DNA of 64,000 bases. Source: Knoellia remsis (lineage in GTDB: Bacteria > Actinomycetota > Actinomycetes > Actinomycetales > Dermatophilaceae). Each line of letters opens with the position of its first letter. Position 1 is the stretch's first letter. Of the stretch, positions 1 through 6,549 are shown one piece after another. A program made the translations under genes and the position numbers. The notes below the pieces were generated by a model, which worked only from the letters and a program-made list of their open reading frames with translations, was not told the DNA's origin and did no database searches. The stretch spans positions 33,418 to 97,417 of the forward strand of contig NZ_PVTI01000012.1 of NCBI RefSeq assembly GCF_003002895.1, read 5' to 3'.

Positions 1-72
1 CATGCGGGCCAGTTCGGCGCGGGCGGTCTCGAGGTGGTGTCGTTCTTCCGTGAGCTCCTCGTTCATGGGCAT
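1..72 (-). CDS. N-terminus of an unidentified protein, cut by the window edge
   Basis: A reverse-strand reading frame starts with ATG at 72 and runs off the window after 24 codons; it reads MPMNEELTEERHHLETARAE and onward. A GGAGAGG ribosome binding site lies just upstream on the minus strand. A second ATG two codons in is an alternative start. The charged, helix-forming N-terminus with a Glu/Arg-rich heptad-like pattern resembles the leading coiled coil of HelD-type helicases, but 24 residues are too few to name it. It is divergent from the Asp23 gene cluster, so positions 73-250 probably hold two promoters. Confidence 0.4.
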   Translation of the reverse strand, partial: MPMNEELTEERHHLETARAELARM

Positions 73-250
73 GACGAAGTGCCTCTCCTGAGCTCAGGGA
101 TGGGGTGGGGGGAAGGAACAGCCTAGGTGAGGCGAGACGTGTGACGCGGATCACACGGCATACGGCATGAGGAAGGATCGGCTGGCGACGTCTTCCTCGT
201 GTCCTGATCGTTCGGCCCGGATGACGCCGGGCCTGTCCCCAAGGAGCATC

Positions 251-802
251 ATGTCGAACACCTCGATCCCGCAGACCGGCCAGGAGAAGGAGCGCGCGCA
301 GGACCGCGAGCGCGCCCAGCAGGAGAAGGCCCAGGAGAAGGCGCAGGAGCGCCAGGCAGAGCAGCAGGCGGCGAACAGCCCGCTCAAGACCGACCGCGGC
401 ACGACCACCCTCGACGACACCGTCGTCGCGAAGATCGCCGGCATGGCGGCGCGTGAGGTCCCCGGCGTCTACGACATGGGCAATGCCGTCCGTCGCGCCT
501 TCTCGGCCATCTCGGAGCGCATCCCGAACGCCCAGACCAACGTCACCGGCGGCATCACCGTCGAGAAGGGCGAGACCCAGACCGCCATCGACGTGACCGT
601 CGTCGTCGAGTACGGCGCGTCGATCCTCGAGGTCGGCGAGGCCATCCGCCGCAACGTCATCGAGCAGGTCGAGGGCACGACGGGCCTCGAGGTCGTCGAG
701 GTCAACGTCAACGTCGTCGACGTGCACCTGCCGCAGGACGACCAGGGCGGCTCGTCCTCGAACACCGGCAGCACCAACCCCACCAAGACCGAGCTTCAGT
801 GA
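251..802 (+). CDS. Asp23/Gls24 family envelope stress protein (first copy)
   Basis: This 183-residue protein has a charged, Gln/Glu/Ala-rich N-terminal helix (about residues 10-45) followed by an Asp23/Gls24 domain beginning DTVVAKIAGMAAREVPGVYD and ending in the typical VEVNVNVVDVHL strand. In Gram-positive bacteria Asp23 is an abundant membrane-associated protein induced by alkaline or envelope stress and anchored through AmaP. The ATG at 251 was chosen because AAGGAG lies at 241-246; a longer upstream frame exists but lacks a binding site. It is the first gene of a collinear stress module extending to 4246. Confidence 0.88.
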   Translation: MSNTSIPQTGQEKERAQDRERAQQEKAQEKAQERQAEQQAANSPLKTDRGTTTLDDTVVAKIAGMAAREVPGVYDMGNAVRRAFSAISERIPNAQTNVTGGITVEKGETQTAIDVTVVVEYGASILEVGEAIRRNVIEQVEGTTGLEVVEVNVNVVDVHLPQDDQGGSSSNTGSTNPTKTELQ

Positions 803-869
803 CCGTCACGGTGGGGCCCGGCTCGTCCCTCCCCGACGGGCCGGCTCCCACCGGGAACAAGGAGTACCC

Positions 870-1046
870 ATGAAGACCACCCACCTCGCCCTGTTCATCG
901 GCCTCTTCCTCGGGGCCGCGCTGGCTTTTGGCAGCTTCACGCAGTTCTTCCTCGTCGTCGTCTGCGGCGCCATCGGGCTCGTCGTCGGCCTCTTCCTCGA
1001 AGGCCGCGTCTCCGTCCAGGGCCTCACCGACCGCCGGGGGCCGTGA
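870..1046 (+). CDS. Small two-helix membrane protein, DUF2273-like
   Basis: This 58-residue protein starts at ATG 870, preceded by AAGGAG at 859-864. It is almost entirely hydrophobic: two short membrane segments (about residues 5-20 and 25-43) are separated by a Gly/Ser/Phe turn and followed by a basic tail. Small DUF2273-type membrane proteins regularly accompany Asp23 and AmaP genes, and this position between two Asp23 genes fits that pattern. Its stop TGA overlaps a GTG start of the next gene. Family assignment is by size, topology and neighbourhood; there is no catalytic motif. Confidence 0.7.
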   Translation: MKTTHLALFIGLFLGAALAFGSFTQFFLVVVCGAIGLVVGLFLEGRVSVQGLTDRRGP

Positions 1047-1048
1047 CG

Positions 1049-1504
1049 ATGGCCGCCACGACGACTGACGTCCGCGGCGGACCCGAGGTGACGACCCGTC
1101 ACTCGGCCAGCGGCCGGGCGACCACCGGCCGCACGGCCACGGGCGAGGAGCCCACGAGCCGCGGCACGACGACCATCCCCTCGGACGTCGTCGCGAAGAT
1201 CGCCGCCCAGGTCGCGTCCGAGTGCCCGCACATCGGAGCGGCCGCCGGTGGCGTCCTCGGTGTCGGCGCACGTCGGGACTTCGGTTCGCGCCCCACGGCC
1301 ACCTGCGACCTCTACGGTCGCAAGGCGGTCCTGCGCCTCGACGTCGGCGTGGACTTCCCCACCCCGCTGCGTTCGACGGTGCAGACCCTGCGCGAGCAGG
1401 TCACCAGCCGCGTCGAGCACCTCACCGGTCTCGAGGTCTCTCGGGTGGACGTCGACATCTCCTGGTTGAACCCCGCGAACGAAGGACGGAGGCAGCTGCG
1501 ATGA
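1049..1504 (+). CDS. Asp23/Gls24 family protein (second copy)
   Basis: This 151-residue protein has a low-complexity Thr/Gly/Arg N-terminus (about 1-40) and an Asp23/Gls24 domain beginning IPSDVVAKIAAQVASECPHI and closing with GLEVSRVDVDISWL. I chose ATG 1049; a GTG two codons upstream (1043) overlapping the previous stop is equally possible. The domain is more divergent than the first Asp23 copy, with an insertion around RRDFGSRPTATCDLYGRKA. It ends in an ATGA overlap with the next gene, so the two are translationally coupled. It probably pairs with the other Asp23 proteins at the membrane. Confidence 0.8.
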   Translation: MAATTTDVRGGPEVTTRHSASGRATTGRTATGEEPTSRGTTTIPSDVVAKIAAQVASECPHIGAAAGGVLGVGARRDFGSRPTATCDLYGRKAVLRLDVGVDFPTPLRSTVQTLREQVTSRVEHLTGLEVSRVDVDISWLNPANEGRRQLR

Positions 1505-2049
1505 GCTCCGAACCCCGTGGCCTGGCCCGCCGGCCGGCCCGCGCGATCCCCACGACGATCCTCGCCCTGGCGCTCCTCGCGCTCGGCGGGCTCGCCGCCT
1601 GGCTCATCGGAGCCCGGCTCGTCGACGGCGAGTGGCCACCCCAGGCCCAGGACGTCATCGACGAGGTCGCGACGACTCGACTCGACTCCACGCCGGCTCT
1701 CCTGCTGGCGATCGCGCTCGCCGTCATCGGCCTCGTGCTCCTGCTCGCCGCGTTCAAACCGGGCAAGCCGTCTCGCAGCGAGGTCCGCAGCGACGGCGTG
1801 CCCGGCGAGACCGTGGTGCCCAACCGCGACCTCGCTCGCCTCGTCCGCAGCCGGACCCGGCACGTCGAGGGCCTGCAGGACACCACGGTTCGCGTCACCT
1901 CGCGCCGCATCGACGTCGTCGCCACGGCACTCGGTGACGACACCGACCGCGTCCGCGACGACGTGTCCACGGCGGCCGAGAAGGCCGTCGCCGACCTCCA
2001 GCCGGACCGACCGCTGCCCGCTCGCGTGCGGGTGCGGCAGACCACCTGA
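1501..2049 (+). CDS. Membrane protein, DUF6286-like, of the alkaline-shock module
   Basis: This 182-residue protein has two membrane helices (about residues 18-38 and 60-80) flanked by an Arg-rich N-terminus. A soluble C-terminal domain follows (about 95-182) with the alternating pattern DTTVRVTSRRIDVVATALGD that is typical of DUF6286 proteins. It starts at ATG 1501 inside an ATGA overlap with the second Asp23 gene, which fixes the start. The family is found almost exclusively in actinobacterial Asp23/AmaP clusters. Its probable role is membrane anchoring or assembly of Asp23; no enzymatic motif is visible. Confidence 0.7.
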   Translation: MSSEPRGLARRPARAIPTTILALALLALGGLAAWLIGARLVDGEWPPQAQDVIDEVATTRLDSTPALLLAIALAVIGLVLLLAAFKPGKPSRSEVRSDGVPGETVVPNRDLARLVRSRTRHVEGLQDTTVRVTSRRIDVVATALGDDTDRVRDDVSTAAEKAVADLQPDRPLPARVRVRQTT

Positions 2050-2066
2050 ACGAAGGGAGTCTCCTC

Positions 2067-2681
2067 ATGCGCTCCATCTCCGGAAGCGGCAACCGGTTCG
2101 CGCTGGCCGTCTTCGGCCTGCTCAGCCTCGTGGCTGCGGCGTGGCTCGCGGCTCCGCGCTTCGACCTCGCGTCCCGATGGCCGGCGGGCGAGCCCGTCCT
2201 CGCCCACGGCGACACGACCCCGCAGTCGCTCGTCGACTGGCACGGCCCCTGGCTGGTCCCGGTGGCGTGTGCCGTCGTGATCGCCGCCCTCCTCGTCGGC
2301 ATCACCCTGCTCCTGCGGCAGGTCCCCCGGCAGCCCGCGGCGCCGACGCTGCGCCTCACCGGCGACGACGGTGCGCTCCTCGCGAGCCTCGAGCCGTCCG
2401 TGCTCGAGCGGGCACTCGAAGAGCGCGCGAAGGGTGTCACCGGCGTCCTCGACGCCGACGTCCGCGTCGGCGGCACGTCCAGGGCCCCGTGGGTCCAGGC
2501 GTCCGCCACCCTCGACGAGGACAGTGAGACCGGCTGGGTCATCGACGAGGTGCGTCAGCGGATCGCCGACGACCTCGCGCAGACGCTCGGCGCCGACCCG
2601 AGCCGGGTCGACCTGCTCGTCCACCTGCGCTCGCGCAAGAGCTCGGGCCGGGCGCAGCTCGAGGCGGCCCCGCGCGCATGA
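2067..2681 (+). CDS. AmaP-like membrane anchor of the alkaline-shock module
   Basis: This 204-residue protein has an N-terminal membrane helix (about 12-28), a short extracytoplasmic loop with DTTPQSLVDWHGPW, a second helix (about 68-86) and a C-terminal soluble domain with a beta-alpha-beta pattern (about 100-195). The two-helix hairpin plus Asp23-like soluble domain is the layout of the alkaline shock response membrane anchor AmaP. A GAAGGGAG ribosome binding site precedes ATG 2067. The gene overlaps the sigma-factor start by four bases (2678-2681), which places the regulator in the same transcript. Confidence 0.65.
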   Translation: MRSISGSGNRFALAVFGLLSLVAAAWLAAPRFDLASRWPAGEPVLAHGDTTPQSLVDWHGPWLVPVACAVVIAALLVGITLLLRQVPRQPAAPTLRLTGDDGALLASLEPSVLERALEERAKGVTGVLDADVRVGGTSRAPWVQASATLDEDSETGWVIDEVRQRIADDLAQTLGADPSRVDLLVHLRSRKSSGRAQLEAAPRA

Positions 2682-3301
2682 ACCCGGTCGCCGCGGCGGA
2701 GCTGCGCACTCTCGTGCTGCGTGCCCAGGACGGTGAGGTCGAGGCGTTCGAACGCCTCGTGGACCTCACCCAGGGCCGCCTGTTCCGCACGGCGTTCATG
2801 CTCCTCGGCGACCGGCAGGACGCCGAGGACACGGTCCAGGAGTCGCTGCTGCTGGCGTGGCGGAGGCTGCACATGCTGGAGAAGCCCGACGCGTTCGGCG
2901 GCTGGCTCACCCGGATCTGCGTCCGGCGCGCGACCGACCTCGGTCGCCAGCGTGCCCGGCGCGCGACCGACGTCACCGCCACCGAGGACCTCGAGAAGCT
3001 GCCGTATGCCGCGGGCGCCGCGCCCGCGGCATACGGCACCGCCGCGTCAGGCACCACGGGCGCAACGGCATACGGCACCTCCCCCGAGCACACCGCCATC
3101 GTCGATGCGCAGCTGGGCGCCCTCACCCGCGTGCTCGGGTCGATCGACCCAGACCTGCGCGCCTGCTGGGTGCTGCGGGAGATCGACGGCCTGACCTACG
3201 ACGAGATCGCCCGAACCCTGGCGATCACCGAGCCGACCGTCCGCGGCCGGCTCGCGCGAGCACGCTCGCTCATCATCCGACGCATGGACGAATGGAGGTG
3301 A
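2678..3301 (+). CDS. ECF-type RNA polymerase sigma factor
   Basis: This 207-residue sigma-70 family protein has region 2 at about residues 10-90 (FERLVDLTQGRLFRTAFMLL, then DAEDTVQESLLLAW). Region 4 is at about 140-200, with the helix-turn-helix LTYDEIARTLAITEPTVRGR. The linker between them (about 108-135) is an Ala/Gly/Tyr-rich stretch encoded by copies of the CGGCATAC repeat, including a perfect 39-base palindrome. The first gene overlap (2678) and the following genes make this an operon with Asp23 proteins, so it probably controls that module in response to envelope stress. No typical anti-sigma factor is adjacent; the next small protein might act as one. Confidence 0.88.
   Translation: MNPVAAAELRTLVLRAQDGEVEAFERLVDLTQGRLFRTAFMLLGDRQDAEDTVQESLLLAWRRLHMLEKPDAFGGWLTRICVRRATDLGRQRARRATDVTATEDLEKLPYAAGAAPAAYGTAASGTTGATAYGTSPEHTAIVDAQLGALTRVLGSIDPDLRACWVLREIDGLTYDEIARTLAITEPTVRGRLARARSLIIRRMDEWR
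3000..3038. repeat. Perfect 39-base palindrome built on GTATGCCG, inside the sigma-factor gene
   Basis: The left arm TGCCGTATGCCGCGGGCGC (3000-3018) is the exact reverse complement of the right arm at 3020-3038, around a single central base. It contains GTATGCCG at 3004 and CGGCATAC at 3027. A third copy follows at 3066-3073. The insert is in frame and encodes an Ala/Gly/Tyr linker between sigma regions 2 and 4. Confidence 0.9.
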
Positions 3302-3306
3302 GCCCC

Positions 3307-3816
3307 ATGCCGATCGACCCCGACACCGACGCCGAGATCACGGACGAGGCCACCGAGAAGCGTTACCGAGAGCTGGTGGACACCGTGGTCCGTCAGTGGA
3401 ACGACCTCGAGGCCGCCGGCGACCGGTCGGTCCAGCTGAGCGCCGAGGTGCTCACCGGGCTCAAGGACGCCGTGCGCGCCGACGCCCGCCACGGCCCGCA
3501 GGTGGAGATGCCGCCGACGGACGCCGGGCCGTGGACGACGTCGGAGCTCGCGCTGCGCACCCTCGTCCGTCACGCCGTCGACGCGGTTCCCGACGCGCTG
3601 TCGCTGCGGACGAGCTTCGACTACGCGGACGGCGAGGGCCGCACCCGCGGACGCCCGGACCGCATCACCTGCCGGATCTCCGCGAGCACCCGGACCCCGA
3701 ACCTGCCCGCGCTGGGCGAGGCCGTGCGCACCGCCGTGGCGACGGCGTGCCAGGACGAGCTCGCCCTCGCGGCCCCGGCCATCGACGTGCACATCGAGGA
3801 CCTCCATGAGCGCTGA
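3307..3816 (+). CDS. Uncharacterised Asp23-module protein
   Basis: This 169-residue soluble protein has an acidic N-terminus (DPDTDAEITDEATEKRYREL), a helical segment to about residue 60 and a C-terminal half with strand-helix pattern. The C-terminus ends AAPAIDVHIEDLHER, reminiscent of the terminal strand of Asp23 domains. The ATG at 3307 is chosen for the strong GGAGGTGAG site at 3295-3303. It directly follows the ECF sigma gene and overlaps the next gene by 11 bases. I do not recognise a characterised family; it could be a partner or a regulator of the sigma factor. Confidence 0.55.
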   Translation: MPIDPDTDAEITDEATEKRYRELVDTVVRQWNDLEAAGDRSVQLSAEVLTGLKDAVRADARHGPQVEMPPTDAGPWTTSELALRTLVRHAVDAVPDALSLRTSFDYADGEGRTRGRPDRITCRISASTRTPNLPALGEAVRTAVATACQDELALAAPAIDVHIEDLHER

Positions 3817-4246
3817 CGAGACGGCCGACCAGACCACCGACCGGACGGCCGCCGGGACGCCCGACACCTCGGCCGAGGTGCCCTCGCAGGTCCCCGCCGA
3901 GCCCACCCTGCAGCCGACGACGAGCGACCGTCTCGTCGGCGTCGTCACGGCCGTCCCCGGCGTCAGCGGGATCGAGCCCGGCATCGCCACGACGGTCGGC
4001 GCCATCGACGCCCGGCTGCGTCGTTCGCCGGACCGGTATGCGCGCTACGGACTCGTCGTCGACGCGGACACGGGCACGGCCACGGTCGAGGTCGCGCTCG
4101 ACGGGACCCGACCGGTGCGCGAGGTGGTCGCGGACGTCCAGCGCGCCGTCGCCGCGGCGGTCGCCGAGGTGGGGGTGCTCGATGAGCCACTGCGGGTGCA
4201 CGTGCGCGTGCAGTCGGTCACGACGCCGGGGATCACCCACGGCTGA
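3806..4246 (+). CDS. Short divergent Asp23/Gls24-like protein
   Basis: This 146-residue protein has a Thr/Asp/Pro-rich disordered N-terminus (about 1-45). A compact domain follows, containing LVGVVTAVPGVSGIEPG, the alternation YGLVVDADTGTATVEVALDG and a final LRVHVRVQSV strand. This strand order matches a shortened Asp23/Gls24 domain. It overlaps the preceding gene by 11 bases and ends the collinear module; the next gene is on the other strand. It is likely a third Asp23-like component, with moderate confidence because the sequence is divergent. Confidence 0.55.
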   Translation: MSADETADQTTDRTAAGTPDTSAEVPSQVPAEPTLQPTTSDRLVGVVTAVPGVSGIEPGIATTVGAIDARLRRSPDRYARYGLVVDADTGTATVEVALDGTRPVREVVADVQRAVAAAVAEVGVLDEPLRVHVRVQSVTTPGITHG

Positions 4247-4269
4247 CCCCCGCGTGGCGCGCCCCTGCG

Positions 4270-4920
4270 TCACACCCCTTGGTCGAAGACGTGCCGCCGG
4301 ACCCAGGCATGCATGGCGATGGCCGCGGCCGCACCGGCGTTGATCGACCGGGTCGACCCGAACTGCTCGATGTGCAGGACCACCTCGCACTCGGCGCGCA
4401 TCGCCTCCGACAGTCCCGGCCCCTCCTGCCCGAACACGAGCATTGCGTCGCGCGGCAGGTCATAGGTCTCGAGCGGCCGGCTGCCGGGGAGGTTGTCGAT
4501 CCCGATGAGCCGTATGCCGCGTGCGCGCGCCCACGTCGCGAGGTCGCCTGCCGTGGGGTGGTTGTGCTCGTGCTGGTAGCGGTCGGTGACCATCGCACCA
4601 CGGCGGTTCCAGCGGCGACGGCCGACGATGTGGAACGCGGCGGCGCCCATGGCGTTGGCGGTCCGCACGACGGAGCCGATGTTGAAGTCGTGCTCCCAGT
4701 TCTCGATGGCGACGTGGAACGCGTGCCGGCGCGTGTCGAGGTCGGCGACGATCGCGTCGTGCCGCCAGTAGCGGTAGCGGTCGACGACGTTGCGCCGGTC
4801 GCCTTCACGGAGCAGGTCGGGTTCAAGCCGCTCGTCATCCGGCCACGCCCCCTCCCACGGCCCGACACCGACGACGCCGTCCCCCGCACCAGTCGCGTGT
4901 CCGCCCGAGCCCTGAGTCAC
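4270..4920 (-). CDS. TrmH/SpoU-family RNA 2'-O-methyltransferase
   Basis: This 216-residue protein of the SPOUT superfamily shows all three SpoU motifs: motif 1 NIGSVVRTANAMGA (residues 80-93, with the conserved Asn80 and Arg86), motif 2 LVFGQEGPGLS (161-171) and motif 3 IEQFGSTRSINAGAAAAIAM (185-204). These form the knotted S-adenosylmethionine site. It transfers methyl to a ribose 2'-OH of tRNA or rRNA; the exact target cannot be read from sequence. The first 45 residues are a Gly/Asp-rich extension. A CGGCATAC motif at 4512 on the coding strand supplies a rare ATA codon in the GIRL stretch. Confidence 0.88.
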   Translation of the reverse strand: MTQGSGGHATGAGDGVVGVGPWEGAWPDDERLEPDLLREGDRRNVVDRYRYWRHDAIVADLDTRRHAFHVAIENWEHDFNIGSVVRTANAMGAAAFHIVGRRRWNRRGAMVTDRYQHEHNHPTAGDLATWARARGIRLIGIDNLPGSRPLETYDLPRDAMLVFGQEGPGLSEAMRAECEVVLHIEQFGSTRSINAGAAAAIAMHAWVRRHVFDQGV

Positions 4921-4937
4921 GGACCCAACCTACGTGT

Positions 4938-5031
4938 GCGAACTGTGCGCAATCAGTCGTCTTTTCGAACCACTGATTGCGCACAGTTCGCATGCTCGCT
5001 GGCGCTCGCACGCGAACTGTGCGCAATCAGT
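4938..5031. repeat. Three intergenic copies of the 20-bp hairpin-arm repeat
   Basis: Copies of GCGAACTGTGCGCAATCAGT lie at 4938-4957 and 5012-5031, with the reverse complement ACTGATTGCGCACAGTTCGC at 4972-4991. The middle copy can pair with either neighbour to form a 20-bp stem. The cluster lies downstream of the Rho_N gene stop (5048) and upstream of the methyltransferase start, so it could act as a terminator for the minus-strand gene. No T-run follows. Confidence 0.9.
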
Positions 5032-5047
5032 GGGGGGAGATGTGTGC

Positions 5048-5332
5048 CTAGTGGTTGCGGAGGGCGTCGATGAGCTCGTCCTTGGACATGGACGAGTGGC
5101 CCTCGATGCCGAGCTTCTTGGCCCGGTCGCGCAGCTCGTCGACAGTGCGGTCCTCGTAGTTCTCGGCCTCACCGCCGCGTTCGCCGACCTTCGACCGACC
5201 GGATTTCGCTGCCGCGTTGGCGATGCGGGCAGCCTTCTCCTTGCTCGCACCGTCCTCGCGCAGCTCCTCGTAGAGCTCGGGATCCTTGACGCTCGGTCCG
5301 GGCCCGTCCTGGCCCGTCGTGTCCTTGGGCAT
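5048..5332 (-). CDS. Small Rho_N/SAP-type protein (DUF7218-like)
   Basis: This 94-residue protein starts at the ATG whose complement is 5330-5332, with GGAGG seven bases upstream on the minus strand. The N-terminal half contains [20 protein letters not shown] then [12 protein letters not shown], the hallmark of DUF7218 small proteins. The C-terminal half, [20 protein letters not shown] then [13 protein letters not shown], is a Rho N-terminal/SAP-like helix-extended-loop-helix that can bind nucleic acid. A longer upstream frame was rejected because it lacks a binding site and crosses the DedA promoter. Function is unknown, perhaps a nucleoid or stress accessory protein. Confidence 0.75.
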   Translation of the reverse strand: MPKDTTGQDGPGPSVKDPELYEELREDGASKEKAARIANAAAKSGRSKVGERGGEAENYEDRTVDELRDRAKKLGIEGHSSMSKDELIDALRNH

Positions 5333-5462
5333 GACGCCTCCTGCAGGGGTGGAGTGCTTTGCCCTTCCACCGTGCGCCCGGCCCTTCCCGACCGCAAGGC
5401 CCCACCGCACGAAGGCGAGCCTGGGCCGCGCACCGCGCGGGACGGCATACGCTCTCTCCGTG

Positions 5463-6149
5463 ATGATGCCGATGCTCGGACCGGACTGGATGGACCCCCA
5501 GTGGCTCTTCGACCAGTACGGCAACGCGTTCTTCTGGATCTCGCTCGCGATCGTCTTCGTCGAGTGCGGCCTCTTCTTCCCGATCCTGCCGGGTGACTCG
5601 CTGCTCTTCGCGGTCGGCATCTTCATTGCCGGGGGCGAGCTCAAGGTCAACCTCGTCGTGGCGCTGCTCGCGCTGACCGCGGCCGCATTCCTCGGCAACG
5701 TCGTCGGCTACGAGCTGGGTCGGCTGCTCGGTGCACCGCTCTATGAGCGCGACGGGCGGATCATCAAGAAGAAGTACTTCGACCAGACCCACGAGTTCTT
5801 CGAGAAGCACGGTGCGAAGGCGCTGGTGCTCGGGCGGTTCGTGCCCATCGTGCGGACGTACATCACCGTCGTCGCGGGAGTGAGCCGTATGGAGCGGCGG
5901 CACTTCTTCGTGTGGTCCGGGGTCGGGGCGGTGCTCTGGGTGGCGCTGCTGACGCTCGCCGGCTACTTCCTCGGCAACATCACGGTCATCAAGGACAACC
6001 TCGAGGCCGCGATCCTGCTCATCGTCGCGCTGTCGGTGCTGCCGATGGTCGTCGAGGTCATCCGGGCCAAGCGCGGGCACACGGCGGCTGAGACGGTGCT
6101 CGAGGAGACCGCCGAGGTCGCCCGCGACCTGCGCGACGACCGCCTCTGA
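5463..6149 (+). CDS. DedA/SNARE-associated family membrane protein
   Basis: This is a 228-residue integral membrane protein of the DedA family, which acts in undecaprenyl-phosphate or phospholipid translocation and envelope homeostasis. Visible hallmarks are the re-entrant [15 protein letters not shown] (about 38-52), the [16 protein letters not shown] motif (about 122-138) with the conserved Arg residues, and three further hydrophobic segments. The start is ATG 5463 or the GTG at 5460. No Shine-Dalgarno site is present, but TACGCT at 5448-5453 lies six bases before that GTG, so the mRNA is probably leaderless. This -10 is formed by a CGGCATAC repeat. Confidence 0.85.
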   Translation: MMPMLGPDWMDPQWLFDQYGNAFFWISLAIVFVECGLFFPILPGDSLLFAVGIFIAGGELKVNLVVALLALTAAAFLGNVVGYELGRLLGAPLYERDGRIIKKKYFDQTHEFFEKHGAKALVLGRFVPIVRTYITVVAGVSRMERRHFFVWSGVGAVLWVALLTLAGYFLGNITVIKDNLEAAILLIVALSVLPMVVEVIRAKRGHTAAETVLEETAEVARDLRDDRL

Positions 6150-6168
6150 GGGCCTGGAGTACGCGCAG

Positions 6169-6549
6169 TCAGTCCTTCGGCCGGGTGAGCAGGCCGATGA
6201 CGACCGCCAGCCCGACACCGGCTCCGAAGATCGCGCCGAGACCGCTGAGGAAGACCGCGGGGTCGAGGAGCTCGTCGGTGTCGCCGGACGCCAGCCGGGG
6301 GACGGTGCCGATGGCGAGTCCCAGTCCCCACCCCACCGCGAGGCCGGTGAGGATGACCCAGAGACCGCGGGTCGTCTGTGCCATGGGGGTGCGGCCGCGC
6401 AGCCGGAAGGCGAGCCCGACACCTGCGGCGAGGAGCACCAGCCCGAACACGAGCAGCGCCTGACCGGCGACGCCCTCACCGCGGAGGAACGCGCCGAGGA
6501 CCGTGCCGGTCGCACCTGATGCGAGGAGCAGCCATGGCATGCCGGTCAT
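6169..6549 (-). CDS. Small hydrophobic membrane protein, unknown
   Basis: This 126-residue protein has three to four predicted membrane helices: residues about 3-20, 30-48, 62-80 and 98-118 are Gly/Leu/Ala-rich, separated by short charged loops such as FRLRGRTPMAQTTR. No recognised family motif is present. The start could be the ATG complement at 6547-6549 or the one at 6538-6540. Its start region overlaps the 3' end of the MFS gene by 74 bases on the same strand, so the two may be co-transcribed. It converges on DedA with a 19-base gap. Confidence 0.5.
   Translation of the reverse strand: MTGMPWLLLASGATGTVLGAFLRGEGVAGQALLVFGLVLLAAGVGLAFRLRGRTPMAQTTRGLWVILTGLAVGWGLGLAIGTVPRLASGDTDELLDPAVFLSGLGAIFGAGVGLAVVIGLLTRPKD

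Noticed and set aside
151..444. Minus-strand ORF opposite the first Asp23 gene
   Set aside because: It is a compositional shadow rich in Ser/Cys/Arg, without a ribosome binding site and opposite a well-supported gene.
4938..5031. LexA- or DnaA-type operator
   Set aside because: The 20-base arms lack the CGAACN4GTTCG or TTATCCACA cores and occur mainly at gene ends, not in promoters.
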